Shown here one piece after another: positions 1 through 11,983 of a stretch of 64,000 bases of DNA. A model generated the notes under the pieces. That model made no database searches. It saw only the letters and a list, made by a program, of their open reading frames with translations, and had not been told where the DNA came from. Position numbers and translations under genes: made by a program. Numbering within the stretch: the stretch's first letter is position 1; the number at the start of each line of letters is the position of its first letter. Where the stretch lies: positions 1,798,001-1,862,000 of the forward strand of contig OX637802.1 in assembly GCA_951802425.1 (NCBI GenBank), written 5' to 3'. The stretch comes from Clavaria fumosa. Lineage: Eukaryota; Basidiomycota; Agaricomycetes; Agaricales; Clavariaceae.

Positions 1-511
1 AGAGCCCAATAGACACTGTAAACAAGGTGCTTTGCCGTTGTAAGATCGGCCCTTTTCTAGTCCAGTTTGGTCCTTCATACGCTTCAGAGTGTCGTAACTA
101 ATGCCAGTAATTGTGTTGCTGCCCAGTTTGGTATTTGTCTCCCTGACCTGACCGGTGAAGCGATGTCGCCTGTTGTAGCGCGTGGCACCTTCGGCTGCAA
201 TGACCACTACCCGCATCACTTCAATGCCTCTTCTCGCCGTTTAAACGCAGCCCGTCCCAAAACCTTCCAGCGAACTAGAATTGAAAAGACAGGTCCATGG
301 TGATAAGACATTGCTGTGCGTGCCAGGCCATGACTAGGCGTCGTTGTTCGAGGACACACTCGCGTTCCTGGTGCCTTCCGTAAGGTTATCATGGGCAGTG
401 TCTTCCATTGTAGCTCGATAAGAATGACAAGACTTCGACAAATGACAAGCTACGGGAGGTTATTCGCATCCTTGAAGCAACTGTCTGGTCGGCGATGGCT
501 CGGCGCTCATT
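1..511. other. Left-edge stretch, no supported gene
   Basis: Only short open frames without recognisable protein features occur here. It probably holds the 5' region of the first plus-strand gene, or the tail of a gene outside the window. Nothing more can be supported. Confidence 0.4.
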
Positions 512-2382
512 TTGGCTGCCCGAGTTCGCCCGTCTGTCTCCCTTGTCCTACCAATGCTTAACGTCCTCCCTTTTGTACTCAAGCTGCTGGCCGTCGCTTA
601 CGGTACGCTTCGCCACAAATTCTGTTACAAACGTCCCTCTTCAACGACGATGTTGCACAAGGTGTATGGCAAGCAGTCGCAGCTCAGGTCGCGTTCCAGG
701 ATGTGTCGTCCGTCCCTCGGACCACCCAAGCTGCTGGTCTAGATAGCGCGTCCGACGTAGCGGCGTGGGACGTGTCGTCAGTTGCAGCCATCCATCGCGA
801 TGCGTTCTTTATTTTTAATTCCATTCACGGACTATTGCGTCAATGGGTGAGCACGCGACGGCGTGCCTATAGAGAAATGTCCCCTCTACTCACGAGATCT
901 CTGCTTGTCAGGACAACACGCTGTCTCCCAACGGATTCTCGTTTACGCTTGCCTCCGTCCCCGCACACACAATGCTCTTTCACGGCCGTGCAAATGACTC
1001 AGACCCAGCCTCGCCGGAATGGCTATCATTCAATTACGAGATGGCTTATGGCATTTTCGGCACCCGCTACGGCCCGTCCTTCATGCGCACCTATCGCGCC
1101 GTAGAGGATCTGACGCAGCTGCTGTATATTGACGGCATGAGCGCTGCCCTGATGGAAACCGGCTCGCTCGATTCCCAAGACATCCTCCTTTACGGTCTCG
1201 TGAGGCACGAGAAATACCAGTACGAGTATGAACGTGCGGCTAGGCTGTGCGATTGGGCCCGCCAGGTAGGCGTGAAAGGCTTCGTGCGCCAGAACGCTGG
1301 CTTTGAGCTTTTGTGGTGCGATTGGGCAGTAGGAGTGGAACTGGTCTCCGATAGAAACGTGACTCACTGGGCCGAGGAGCGGGACGCCGAGGACTGGGAT
1401 TTTGGCATGAGTAAAGGTCAGCTTTCTTGGCTATTGAAATAATCCTTTGACTAACCTACCTAAAGTGCCAACATACCAGGGTCAAAAGTCTCCGCCTCCC
1501 ATTGACCCTGACACCCCTCATGATCCGGTAGATTTCCCTCCTTTTGGCGAGTATTATTCGCGGGGTACACACTTGTCGAACTACGCTTTCTGGGAGTGGT
1601 TGCGCTCCGCCACCCAAGTCTATAGTGGTGTCGGGGAGCCACGTGTCACCCTCTACAGCGGGCTTCATGCCACTGCGTACGGTCGACCTGGGCTCCGCCT
1701 ATCACACAACGACACGCATCTCCATCGCTTGACGGAAATGGACTCAGTCGCGATTGAGGAATATCGAGATGACATCGCTTCCCTCGTGACAGACACAGCG
1801 TCTGGCATTGACTGGAGGAGGGTAACGGAGCAGACTGTCCTCCAATACGGCCACAAGCTCCCAGAGCTGTTGGGATTTCTGGTTGAAGGTTCGGACTGGT
1901 CGCTTAGAAAGGCGCGGCTGTCCATAACCACGTTCATTCTGCCATACTATGATATCAAGGCCACGTCTGCCGAAAATCTCGACGCTTGCACCTATTCCAT
2001 CATTGGAGGCCTCGCTTTGACCACCAGTAGCCTGAACCAGCACGAGCGCAAGATATACCGCTCCATCTTGCATGTGCACAGTAACATCTGTTCCGTACTG
2101 CTCGACCTGCACGCGGTCTTTGACGCGCACAAACGGGCGCGCGACGCCGCGCAGCGGTCAGAGGGGAAGCTGCCCGTACCGTTGTTCCCGTCGGACCACT
2201 GGGCCGGCCGGGTGCGCGACTTGATGGCGCTACTCAACTGGACAGCGTGGACGAGATGCCCCGCGGTGTGCTCATGGAACGAGATTTGCCACATACCTAT
2301 ATGGCCGCTCATTCCTCGTGGCAAGATGCGTCAACCCCCGCAACCGAAGTGTGTAAGCTGGGAAAGGAGCGGGGACGCGTAA
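512..2382 (+). CDS. Fungal uncharacterised protein, multi-exon
   Basis: Function unknown. The protein resembles a family I recall as widespread in Agaricomycetes and always annotated hypothetical. Clear exons: about 662-846 (reads HGLLRQW at its end), 912-1410 (starts DNTLSPNGF, contains SPEWLSFNYEMAYGIFG) and 1466-2382 (contains DPVDFPPFGEYY, then LRLSHNDTHLHRL, ending in a Cys/Trp-rich tail CSWNEICHIPIWPL). The introns 847-911 and 1411-1465 restore the frame exactly. The N-terminus is uncertain: ATG 512 opens a hydrophobic leader (LNVLPFVLKLLAVAYG) in another frame, and an intron 603-661 with GT-AG ends would join it to VWQAVAAQVAF. A frame without that intron also reads sensibly, so a frameshift is the alternative. 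The leader looks like a membrane segment or signal anchor. The following PSMG2 gene lies on the same strand after a short gap. Confidence 0.7.
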
Positions 2383-2638
2383 TGGTTTAAGGGCTGGCGA
2401 GGATGGAGTCCGGAACTTGGACACTGCATGGACGGACCTTCACCAAATGGACTCGAATGTATATTCATTTTTAGGACTGCTCAATCTGCTCAATCTGTGC
2501 GTTGCGGTCGCCGCTAGTGCAGATGGCGAGTTACTGCTGCTGAGCGCTTGTAGTACTCGTGATCAGACGCGTGGGTTTGGAGTAAGGTGACGCGTTCCAT
2601 TCTTACGACCCAATACTGTACCAATTCAACGAAACACA

Positions 2639-3669
2639 ATGTCCCAATTCTTCTACTACCCTTCTGAGCGTATTGATCTAGCTGGGAAATTGCTCGTCGT
2701 CGTCTGTGTTCTCTCCTACACTCAAGTTTCACGAGGCTCATGAGGCTTGACGATTCTTGCTTCTCAGCCTGTAGTGTCCACTGCAAATGTAGCGCAGCTT
2801 GCAGTGGATCTCCTCATTAGCTCTATATCGCTTCGTCGAATTGGCATTTTCGACCCGGAGCATCTCATGCCCTTTGTCGCCGCAAGGGAAAACGGCGAAG
2901 TCGGGGTCACAACTCCCCTTGAACGTGAGTTCTCCTTCCGTCGCAAGAATTCGACTTCATAGATGTTCATTCATCTACCCAGTGTACGGCAAGGACGACT
3001 GTGACGTGCTTGTTATCCAGCAAAGGTCGCCTGCATTCAAGGTTGGCATCAATAGTTCATGGCAGACCAGTTGAGCTTAACTGGGTTGTGCACTGTGCAG
3101 TCTCGTAAAGTCGAGTTTGTCGAGTGCCTCCTGACATTCATCCGGCAATCCAAATTCGGCGCTGTTATCTTTTTGTCTGGCGTCGATGTGACCAATCGCA
3201 CCGACGCACAGATGTTGTGTGTCATCCCGTTTTCTTAGATATCCATTCTTTGATCTCTGAAATAGACCCCAGAGCATTGACTTATCACGTCGTCCCCGCA
3301 AATGCGCCTCCAGTGGGAGCTACACCCCTTGGCAAGCTCCTTGATCTCCCCATCCCGGTGTACACCTCGCCTGTCTCACAACGTCCTCGACCGGCCAGCG
3401 CCGAGTCGACGGGCATTCCATTTATCCCTGGGGGTGGTCTCACCTGCCGCATCCTGTCCACGCTTGACTCTGCTTGGTCTACGCCGACTGCTGCTCTACT
3501 GCAGTTTGTGCTTGAAGGTGACAACAGAGGCGATGCGCATCACTTTGCCGCTGTCGTAGCCAAGGTCTTGGGCATTAATTCACAAATCAAGGAGTGGAAG
3601 GAGCCAGAGAGTTGGAGATTAGGATTGTTCGGGGCACCACCCCCACCCGACGACACAATGTATGGCTGA
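2639..3669 (+). CDS. Proteasome assembly chaperone 2 (PSMG2/Add66)
   Basis: Homologues pair with PAC1 to guide alpha-ring assembly of the 20S proteasome. Exons: 2639 to about 2701 (MSQFFYYPS start), 2768-2924, 2993-3041, 3101-3218 and 3266-3669. The spliced protein carries family landmarks in order: VGN-like VSTANVAQLAVDLLI, RRIGIFDPEHLMPFV, the acidic GEVGVTTPLE, KDDCDVLVIQQRSP, AVIFLSGVDVTNRTDAQM, and a C-terminus with WRLGLFGAPPP. Length is about 265 residues, normal for the family. The first donor is not certain: several in-frame GT sites lie at 2696-2708. It converges on RRP12, with stop codons only about 80 bp apart. Confidence 0.88.
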
Positions 3670-3747
3670 TTACCAGTGTATACTGAAAGATATATGCGTT
3701 GCTGCGAAAATGGCATGCATATTATTTTTTGGCGACGCGTAAAGCAC

Positions 3748-6700
3748 TCAGGTCCTGCCAACAATACCGACTCGACCATGACCGCCACGACCAGTCTTTT
3801 TCGCAGCTTGAGCCAGCGGTACGTACGCGTAAGGATCAATGCCTCCTCTCTTGATATCACCACCCGCTCTCTGTTATTTCGGGAGGGTATTGAACAACTT
3901 CGTTCGACTGACGATGGAAAGTCCGAACTTACTTTCGCCTTAAACTCGTGACCAGGTTTGAGTCCCTTGCGCGGCTTGCTCTGTTTGCTTTTGGCGGAGG
4001 ACTCGACATTTTCCATTTCCACGTCACCGTCGAGATTCTCCTGTTCACGGCGACGCTTCTTCGTGTCCTTGTTGAATTTGACACGGCCATGGGGCCCGCG
4101 CGTGAACCCTTCCACCGATACCATGCTCTCGAGGTAGGCATTGCCCTCGGGTACCCTCTCGGCGGGAGTTTTTTCGTCATCCCCGTCGCTCTCCCCGTCA
4201 ATGATCATCTTGCCCGTGTCCTTGTCCGTTTTGAATTTGGCTGCGTCCTGGCCCTGCCTGCGACGTGCGTTTGTACGAGCGGCTGGTTCAGAACCGCATT
4301 AATCAATGCGGTGTCCGCAAAATAAAAGAAGGGGAGAGGATCGCACTCGTGATACGGGAGGCTGCGCCTTGCAAGAGATCCATTGGTTCGTCATTGTCGA
4401 TCCGCAGACGCGCGCCGTGTTCGATGGCCTTACGCTGCACGTGAGATACACCTTCCTGTTCGTCATCTTCATCGAGTTCGCTCTCGCTGCCAAACAACAC
4501 ATCCTCAAACGCGTCTCCAGTAGTGTGTTTAGAAGAAGGCATCTATGAAGCGCAATATGATCAATCTGCTTGAAGAAGGTTGAACGGCGTAGTACCTCCT
4601 CTCTGCCCTCCTCGCCTTCTAGACGTGCCTTCTTCCTCTTCGCTCGATCTTTGCGCTTCTTTATGTTGACCAAGACCTTCGCTGATTCCTCTTCACCTGC
4701 ACAGGCATACACATTTTCCCAACCAAGCCGTCTGATCATCCGCTCGAATATGTGCCGGACTTTCGCTTTGAAATGATTCTTGTGATCGTTCGACCAAGCA
4801 AGCAGCGCTGAAACGACTTCTTTGAGATGTGGGTGGATAAGGTCGACCGGGAGCGTGTGTATCGCCAACTTGATGAACCCAAGAGTCGCTTTCACAATCT
4901 CGCGATTTGTAGAGGACACGAAGACCAACATAGTCGTGAACAGCTCGTCGTGCATTTGGGGTGAGATGTCATCTGGATGAGGAAGTCAACATGTTTCCGT
5001 CTCAATTCTTGACGGGCAATAGGCAGACCTTTGAATTCGAATACCAAGCGAGAAACTGCCGTGACAGCAGCGCTAACCATGTGCGGCGTTGCGCCTGCGA
5101 GACCTCCCGCTACCATTTTCATGTACTCCTCGATGTTGGCAGTTGCTACCATCTCACAAATGAGTGTGCAGCAAAACGCCTAGACCAAATGCGCACCTTC
5201 TGAGGTACCATCTTCCATCAGACCATCAATCATATCCTTTTTGACTATGCCGCCTTGCTTCATTTTTTCGCCCATAGCCACGACCAGATTGAAAGCTGCG
5301 GTTCTCGCCTTCTCGGAAGGCTCTTTTGTTCCAAGTATTGCTTCTGGGATCAGCGACGGAATGACGTGTAACGCGTCTGTAGGTATTCGTGGAATCAACG
5401 ATGTTAGAAGAGTGAATCTATCCTATAAAACATTAAGTGACAGCTTTGAGCACGGATAGCGTTATGTGACCTTTTTCGCGGCAGGAGCTATTGAGTCCGC
5501 GACGATCTCTAGCTTCCGCAGTATCGTGTCCACTTCAACCGCCACTTGGTCCATAGATATCAGCTTCGCAAGGATCTTATATCCACGCTTCTGAACGCCG
5601 TTGTCGCCGTTGCCGAGTACGTCTGGACTGAAGCAAAGGTGGAATAGAGCGGTGGCATCTAGGGAGGTGAGATATGGTAATAGTAGGAGGAGAAGGTCCT
5701 GCATGGTGACGATGAGATTCTCGCTGCCATCCTGGTCACCATGCGGCGCTGCCACGCCTTTGACGAGGTTTTGTTTTAATATCTCCATGATTTTCCCGCA
5801 TGCCTTGGATATCTCCTGCAGGACAATGGGCACTTATCTCCGGATTTGAGAGTGCGCGACGGACCTCTTTCTGAGCAATCCCTGCCCAAGCGCTGATGAC
5901 ATCGCCGACCATCCCGCGACCATCCTTATCTACGCTCCCAAACACATTGAACAGAACCGAGAGCCAGCTTTCTGTCTGAGTTTGGAGGAAGGCAAGGTTC
6001 AGAGCTGCTTCGTCTGGTGAGATATTAGATTGGTAACCGTGAGGGTTTGATTCGTTGACAGCCGACGATGCAAGCGTGACATTCGACTCCACCACTACTC
6101 TGAGCGCTTTCAGGACCGCGGGTCGAAGATCGGGCTGAGTATACAAGAGCTGCGAGAGAATTTGAGAGAAGGCAGGAGTGAAGGACTATGAAAGTAAATA
6201 GTCAGAAGGAGAACGGGGAGTCGGCACGTTAAATGAAGCAACCTGCCGCAAGTCAATTGTCCCCCAACAATATCCAGTAAGTCCTGCCCATATCTGCGCG
6301 ATCAACACGGCCCAGACTTTGGCTTCCGAAGCTCGTTTGCCACTCTCGGCTTTCTGCTGAAGATCGAAAAACCGCTTGCTCAATGGCACGAAGTACGACG
6401 TGAAGTGAGCTAACGGTGATGGATGTGGATCGACCAACAGGGGCAGAAGGTAGGCCCGAGGGACTTCATTGTTATGCCTAATGAAGTATAAATGTCGATG
6501 ATCGCATGGGAAGCATAAGGTGGGCACTTACCTATCCGCAGGCTCCACGTTCAAAGGGAGCACAGAAAGCAGGACGTGAGGCCCAAGAACACGCATCGCA
6601 GCAGCCAAAGTGGAATCAGCGGCTTCCACATACTCAAATCCATTGGAAGTTCTCAGCTCTCCAACTTTGCGAATAGTGGGAAGAAGAAGCAACTCGGCGC

Positions 6701-7999
6701 CAGTTGGGGAAGTTCGTGTTTCGCGGTAGCGCAGATTCAGTATCAGAGAAGAAAGGACCGCAAAGACTTCAGGAACAGCGCTGGCGTATGCCAGGCTCTC
6801 AAGAGCCATTGTGCTTTGCGCAATAATTGAGCCTAGTTTTGCGGTCGATTCCACTACCACTCCTTGTACAGCGGCTGCCACGGATGCGGGGGTGATGCAT
6901 TGCGCCAATAGGTCGAGTGACTGTGCCGCGGTTGTCCTGATTGAACGATCGCTTGACTCGAGAAACGGCCACACGATACTCCAGACCGCGGAAAGCTCCA
7001 TTGAACAGGCATTCGCATCGACGCGACCGTACGTCAACATAGCCCTGCCTACCACTCGCAGCCAAACAGGTGCCACGATCTGGTCGCTTTTCGATGGAGT
7101 AGATGTTAGAATGGCGTGGAGAACCGCAGAAACTTGCGATGCGTCCACATTTTCACCCGAAGATTCGAAAAGATCCGAAAGAATTGAATAAGCAGAGTCT
7201 GAGAGGTACGGATTGCCCAAGCGAGGGAGGAATATTAAGGAATTGATTATTGAGGGGAGAGTCTGACGGTACATAAGAGGATGCATTGGAACCCGAAAAC
7301 TCCACTCACAGATGATGGAAGATCATTTATGATAGGTCTGAGGAAAGCAAGGAGATGGATAGCCATATCAGTGTCAGATCCTTTAGCGGATCCTTTTCGT
7401 GACGTGAGTCCGTTGTTGATTTCGGCTAGAGAGGACTCGACCCATTTGGCTACCATTTCAGCATAAGGGTGATGCTTCATTGGGGTAGGAGGAGATGCAA
7501 GAACTTCTTTCACTAGATCTGCGGCCTTCTTTCGCACTTTAGGTCTTGCATCAAGACAAAGTTGAAGGACGGATGCAAAACTCTGGCGCAGGCCATGAGT
7601 CTCGAGGCTCGAAAGATCGAGGGAAAGAAATATGGCATGATACAAGCCTAATTGCGATCGTAATGGAGGCGCGTGAGGGATGAGCGAAGGATAGAGAGGC
7701 GCCGTGAGGGATAGCAGCGTAGGGAGTTGTGCTCGAACGACTGGCGCAGGAACGAACGGTGATATCAAAGCCAAAAGATACAACACGGCCGGGAGGATAT
7801 CACCCTCGCCAAAGGCAGAGCCTTTCTGCAGTACACCGTCCAGGGTGGTCAGAAGAGAAGAAAAGTACGCGGTGGGTGTGCGCTCCTTATGTTGCTCGCG
7901 AAGGGTCGCCTCCAGCGCATGAAGAAGTGCCGCAGGCGTCTTTTGGTGCGCCAGTTTAGAGGACACATGCGGTCTTATTTTTGCGAGCGCTTCCTCCAT
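3748..7999 (-). CDS. RRP12: RRP12-like pre-rRNA processing HEAT-repeat protein
   Basis: RRP12 is a karyopherin-like HEAT-repeat protein needed for maturation and nuclear export of both ribosomal subunits. Start is ATG at 7999 (MEEALAKIRPHVSSKL). Exons that join in phase: 7999-7310, 7262-6532, 6477-6243, 6185 to about 5840, then further exons around 5830-5470, 5410-5200, 5155-5030, 4960-4600, 4545-4360 and 4240-3936, and a last exon ending at TGA 3750-3748. Seen in order: N-terminal Lys-rich helical repeats; the NUC173-type central part; helices with SAVWSIVWPFLES; the C-terminal ARM/HEAT block containing RRLGWENVYAC followed by KKRKDRAKRKKAR (nuclear signal); the acidic FGSESELDEDDE; GRVKFNKDTKKRRRE; and the end DPYAYVPLAQAAKK. 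About 1,190 residues. It shares a 195-bp divergent promoter with the acyltransferase gene. Confidence 0.93.
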
Positions 8000-8194
8000 G
8001 AATCGCGTTCGCTGCGAAAAACTTGCGGTGCTGAGCGAAGTGATCGATTTCTTGCACGTGTTGGGGACGGTGAGCACGTGATTCAACACGTGATTCTCGG
8101 CTGCGTAACATCTCGGCAACCCAGATTCCTCCCCTTCGATTGACCCTCATCGTCCTACGGAAACGGGGTCAATGAAGTACTGCAGCACTTGACG
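8000..8194. promoter_or_regulatory. Divergent RRP12/GPAT promoter with three CACGTG boxes
   Basis: Only 195 bp separate the two ATGs. Three perfect palindromic CACGTG motifs lie at 8055-8060, 8075-8080 and 8087-8092, within 38 bp. CACGTG is bound by fungal bHLH factors of the Cbf1/Pho4/Ino2 class. Cbf1-type sites are known near ribosome-biogenesis genes and Ino2/4 sites near phospholipid genes, so either flank could be the target. The motif positions are seen; the regulator is inference. Confidence 0.55.
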
Positions 8195-10257
8195 ATGGAT
8201 GGCTCACCCACTCCTTGGTCGTATTTTCTTGTCAGAGCTCTATTCCATTTCGTACTCAAGATTTTCTACGGCGCTATCGTTGTAGAAGGTGCAGAACACA
8301 TTCCTTCAAACGGGGAACCTTGGTGAGCACATGCGTGACGTTTAGCAACAGAAGCTAAGTGTCCTGCTAGCATCATATCCGCGAATCACAGTAATTCTTT
8401 GACTGACGCACTGTAAGTAAGCACTCACGCCAATTTTCTTGCCTCCTCATTGTGATTCGCAGACTCCTCGTGACATCTGTCCCGTCAAAGGCATGAGCGT
8501 TACCTCCAAAGTGACGGTATACCATCTCCGTTCTTACGCGCAGAACCCAGACGCGTGGCTTAATCCGCTTAACCGCCAAATCTACTCAATTCGGCCGAAG
8601 AACGTTCACTTCATGGCTTATTGAAGCCGCCGGAACCGTCCCAATACAACGACGGAAAGACTTCGACACCAGAACAAATGTCGATAATGCTGAAGTCATG
8701 CTCAAGCTCATGGAGGTGACCAAATTTGAAATATCGTCGTGATCTAGCATGTGATGCATGCTCCATTTGCGCAGGCCCTAGAGATGGGTGACGCAGTGTG
8801 TATCTTTCCCGAGGGAGGTAGTAGGTATCACCCTACAATTGCCCCACTCAAGACCGGAGGTCAGCTCTAAATTGATGCAAACCTCCTTCTGCTGAAGCTT
8901 CCTACAGTCGCCCGCATCATCTCCGATGTACTTTCACGAAATAGAGACAACGCAAACTTTGAGGTGTCCATACTGACATGTTCCATCACTTACATGTACG
9001 TCTGTTCGGAACGCTTACTCGACGATCCACGGTAATGCTCCTGTCCACATTCTTAGGCACCGGCAACATTTTAGATCTGATGTCCTGGTAACATTTCATA
9101 AGCCCTTCAAGTTTACGCCTACGGTAATGTCCGATGATAATATAGACTTTCCAATATTCGCTGATTGAGATCAAGGGCAATCCCGAACTTCTTTCCCCAG
9201 TTGATTTTAAAGAAATCAGAAACCTGACAGACCGAATGCACCAACAAATCAGCAGTGGCACGATAGATTCCCCATCATGGGATCTTATTCGCACAGCTAA
9301 GCTCGCCAGCAGGATCTATGCACCTCTGGGGACTCGAATGAGTCTCGGCGATTACGTTCGACTCGTCCGCATTTTTCTTGAAGCCCTTAAAATCCCTGAA
9401 ACCCAAGCTAAGGAGCATGATTCTGTCGCGACAGACGCCCCTTCGCCGGCTGAAGCCAACGATGAAGCTGCGCATGAAGCTGCAGTTCGTTCCCAATTGC
9501 GCGTTGACTTGAAGGTATGTTAACATTAAATATATTTTGAATCTGCGATTCAATACTAGCATGCGACCAGACTTATCAAAACCAGCTTGTGCGCTCGGGC
9601 TTGAAAGACGATCGCATCCGTCAGCCCTTGTCACGTCGTATCATAATATCCCGGATGGTTATCCGGTTCACTTGGTCGCTTTGCTTGTTCGCGATATCCC
9701 TGCCGGGCCTCCTCTTATGGCTCCCAGTTTTCGTGGTGACATTCTACGCGATTCACAACTTTAAGAAGACTGGACCTATATGGGACACATGGGATGAGCT
9801 CGCGCAATACAAACTTATATATGGCCTGATGTCCGGTGTCTGCGTCTGGGCTCTCTGTGTGCTCCTCACTCTACCGTTTGCATCGATCACTATATTTCTC
9901 GTCCCGGCCCTGATGTGGATGACGTTGAGGTGGCTGGAGGATGCTGTCTCGTCCCTACGCGCATTGTTTGCCCTCGGTCGTTTATTGCGTGTCGGCAAAC
10001 CGACGCTCAAAGCGATGCGTGACCGACGCGCAGACCTGCACAGCCGGCTGATGAACCTCGCAGTGCAGTCCCTTGGATTACCAGACAACCCGGAGGAGTA
10101 CTTCACTACCATTGGAGGGAGGGAGAAAGGTAGGGTGAGGGGCCGATGGGAGAGTAAGGCGAGATATTTCTCTGTGCGGAGACGACGGAAGCGTGACTGG
10201 AATGAGACACTCAGGTTGTATGATAAAGTGGACTACCCCGCGGACGAGGATAGTTGA
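8195..10257 (+). CDS. Glycerol-3-phosphate acyltransferase (Sct1/Gpt2 type)
   Basis: Adds the first acyl chain to glycerol-3-phosphate (or DHAP) in phospholipid and triacylglycerol synthesis at the ER. Start ATG 8195 (MDGSPTPWSYFLVRALF). PlsC-family blocks read across several short introns: ANHSNSLTD (the His/Asp block), RLTAKSTQFGRRTF then AGTVPIQRRKDF, and FPEGGSRYHP (block III). Later parts include the RPFKFTP-like sterile block, RTAKLASRIYAPLGTRMSLG and a long C-terminal exon (9558-10257) with two strong hydrophobic hairpins (FTWSLCLFAISLPGLLLWLP and the segment near 9835-9930), ending in basic residues. One intron near 8491 is awkward: it starts after VPSK with a GC donor, or at GTGACG further on. 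The gap of about 65 bp to the next gene is convergent. Confidence 0.9.
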
Positions 10258-10323
10258 TCTAGATAGACATGACATTGATGCCAGATTACAAGTTATTCGG
10301 TCATTCGTACATGACTTGAACTC

Positions 10324-11194
10324 TCAACCTTGGATAGGCAGATACGGCCGATTGCCCGCAGCCCATCGCATGCCAGCGTCCGCTGAGATACCAGTGACCA
10401 GGATGACCGCTGTTATGACCACCGCAAGCACCCACGATGCAGCGCTGAGTCCGTAGCCTAGGCCTGAAGACGGAATTAAAAGAGGAGCCAATCTATCACA
10501 AGCCTCCTTACCAAATTTGGCATATTGGAAAGGTGGATAATCTGAAGTCCTGTACAAGTCGGTGACAATCGCGAACGCCGCAATCTGGAGCATGGCTACG
10601 TGGCGTCAGACAGAGTGCAGCGAAGACAGGTTCAGCTGAAAATAAAGGTCACCATGTAGAAAGACTAATCCCGCGACTACTCTCCACGCTCGTCGCCGAG
10701 TCGAGGTAGTCATCACACCGAACAGAATAGCCAGCAGGGCCGCGGCCGCAACGCCCACAGCCAGCTCCGAGGCGTACCTTGCGCCCATCCATGCGACGCA
10801 CAAGATGCTGTTCTCCTCTTCGGCGCACTTGTCGTCCTCACGAAGGGGAAATGCACGACATTTGTAATCTGTGTATTCGAACCGGCCACCGTCTGACGGA
10901 CCCGGGATACGGGTGACTGAGAGCTCGCAGCGCTCGCGAAGCCCGAAGTAGATGGTCACCTTCGTGTGGAATATTTCGGGGTTCCGGACGACGAGCCTGT
11001 CACCAGGCGAGAGGTCATCAAACGGAACGACCTAGACGCAAGTTGTGTGCAAACCAATCTTTACGTGTCGTCGACAGGGCATCCTGGGACATATGGTCAA
11101 GCCTTGGGATAAACAAAAAATGTAATCCAATACGAACCAACACAAGTAGTAGCACAATAGCAAGGAATGAGACAGCGTATGAAGACGTTCTCAT
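10324..11194 (-). CDS. Four-pass membrane protein, unknown function
   Basis: No function recognised. Three exon segments are clear: an N-terminal one with a hydrophobic stretch (SYAVSFLAIVLLLVLV), a middle one (about 11035-10670) reading FHTKVTIYFGLRERCELSVT, a Cys-rich loop (YKCRAFPLREDDKC ... LCVAWM) and a helix ASELAVGVAAAALLAILFGV, and a last exon (10594-10324) with two further helices. The layout of helix, Cys-containing loop, then three helices recalls claudin/SUR7-type tetraspan proteins of fungal membranes. That is by architecture only. The intron joining the first two parts is not resolved: the frame at about 11030-11050 hits TGA unless spliced. The start could also be 11230. Confidence 0.6.
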
Positions 11195-11289
11195 CTCGAG
11201 ATGCAGCGGACTCAGTGCGGAGCAGTGCACGCCTTCTGGTGGGGCCCTTTTCTCGTTATAGATGACTATTCCACATCATAGTTTCATAA

Positions 11290-11375
11290 GTCGGTATCGA
11301 TTAGGGGTTAAATCAGCTCGTTGTGGTCACCACGTCAGAACCGAGCAGCCCTCGGTTCGAATCCGAGTACCGACA
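11290..11375 (+). tRNA. tRNA-His (GTG), with 14-nt intron
   Basis: Cloverleaf read by eye. Acceptor GTCGGTA (11290-11296) pairs with TACCGAC (11368-11374), discriminator A 11375. D stem GATT/AATC; anticodon stem GCTCG (11316-11320) with CGAGC (11342-11346); anticodon GTG at 11323-11325 preceded by the invariant T. T arm CTCGG-TTCGAAT-CCGAG (11351-11367). The extra 14 nt at 11327-11340 sit right after position 37, the usual place of a nuclear tRNA intron. A run of T follows at 11380-11385, a Pol III terminator. The His identity depends on the loop assignment. Confidence 0.82.
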
Positions 11376-11983
11376 CTACTTTTTTGCACGCACGCACAAC
11401 CCTGCACTGCAAAGTGAAGAAACATCACTACAACTTGTTCAAATCGTCTTAAGGCGCTGAGTTCTGCAACTGAAGCGCGTGCGGTAAGTCGTAAGCGACT
11501 CCTGCTGCTTTCGCGCAGGAGCCCCGGGTGTATTTGACGGAGAAAACGGAGAATACAGTACGTAAATACAAGGGCCCGGGAGAGGTGGGCGGGTAGATGC
11601 AAAGTAATTGCTACAGCCTGGAATGAGTGAGCAGAGACAATTTGAGACAGTGAAGTTCTGCGAGCGCTCACCTAGCGGGCGTGCAAGTGCGCGAAGGAGA
11701 AGAGCGAGCGCTAGGTACTCAGGCTGCAACGTGTGTGGTAGGCCGGAGCTCCCTTCAACGCTAGCCCAGATCTCGGAGAAATGGCTTTGGAAGGGAACTG
11801 ATGCACCGGTGTGAACGATTCGACTAGAGTAAACATAAATTTTTAAACACGATATAGCTCAAAGTCAAGAGCCAGCATGTCAAACAACATAATTATGGCA
11901 CACGCCGAATGTCTCTGAAGGCAAAGCTACCATAATAGCGTCCAATCTAGAAAAGTGGATATCGTAAAACGACATCATCTCAT
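11376..11983. other. Intergenic, Pol III terminator and weak minus-strand ORFs
   Basis: Begins with the T-run ending tRNA-His. Minus-strand frames of about 100 residues between 11439 and 11815 are joined by a possible GT-AG intron, and include a Leu/Ala-rich stretch. No family is recognised and no clear start exists, so I do not call a gene. Confidence 0.4.
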
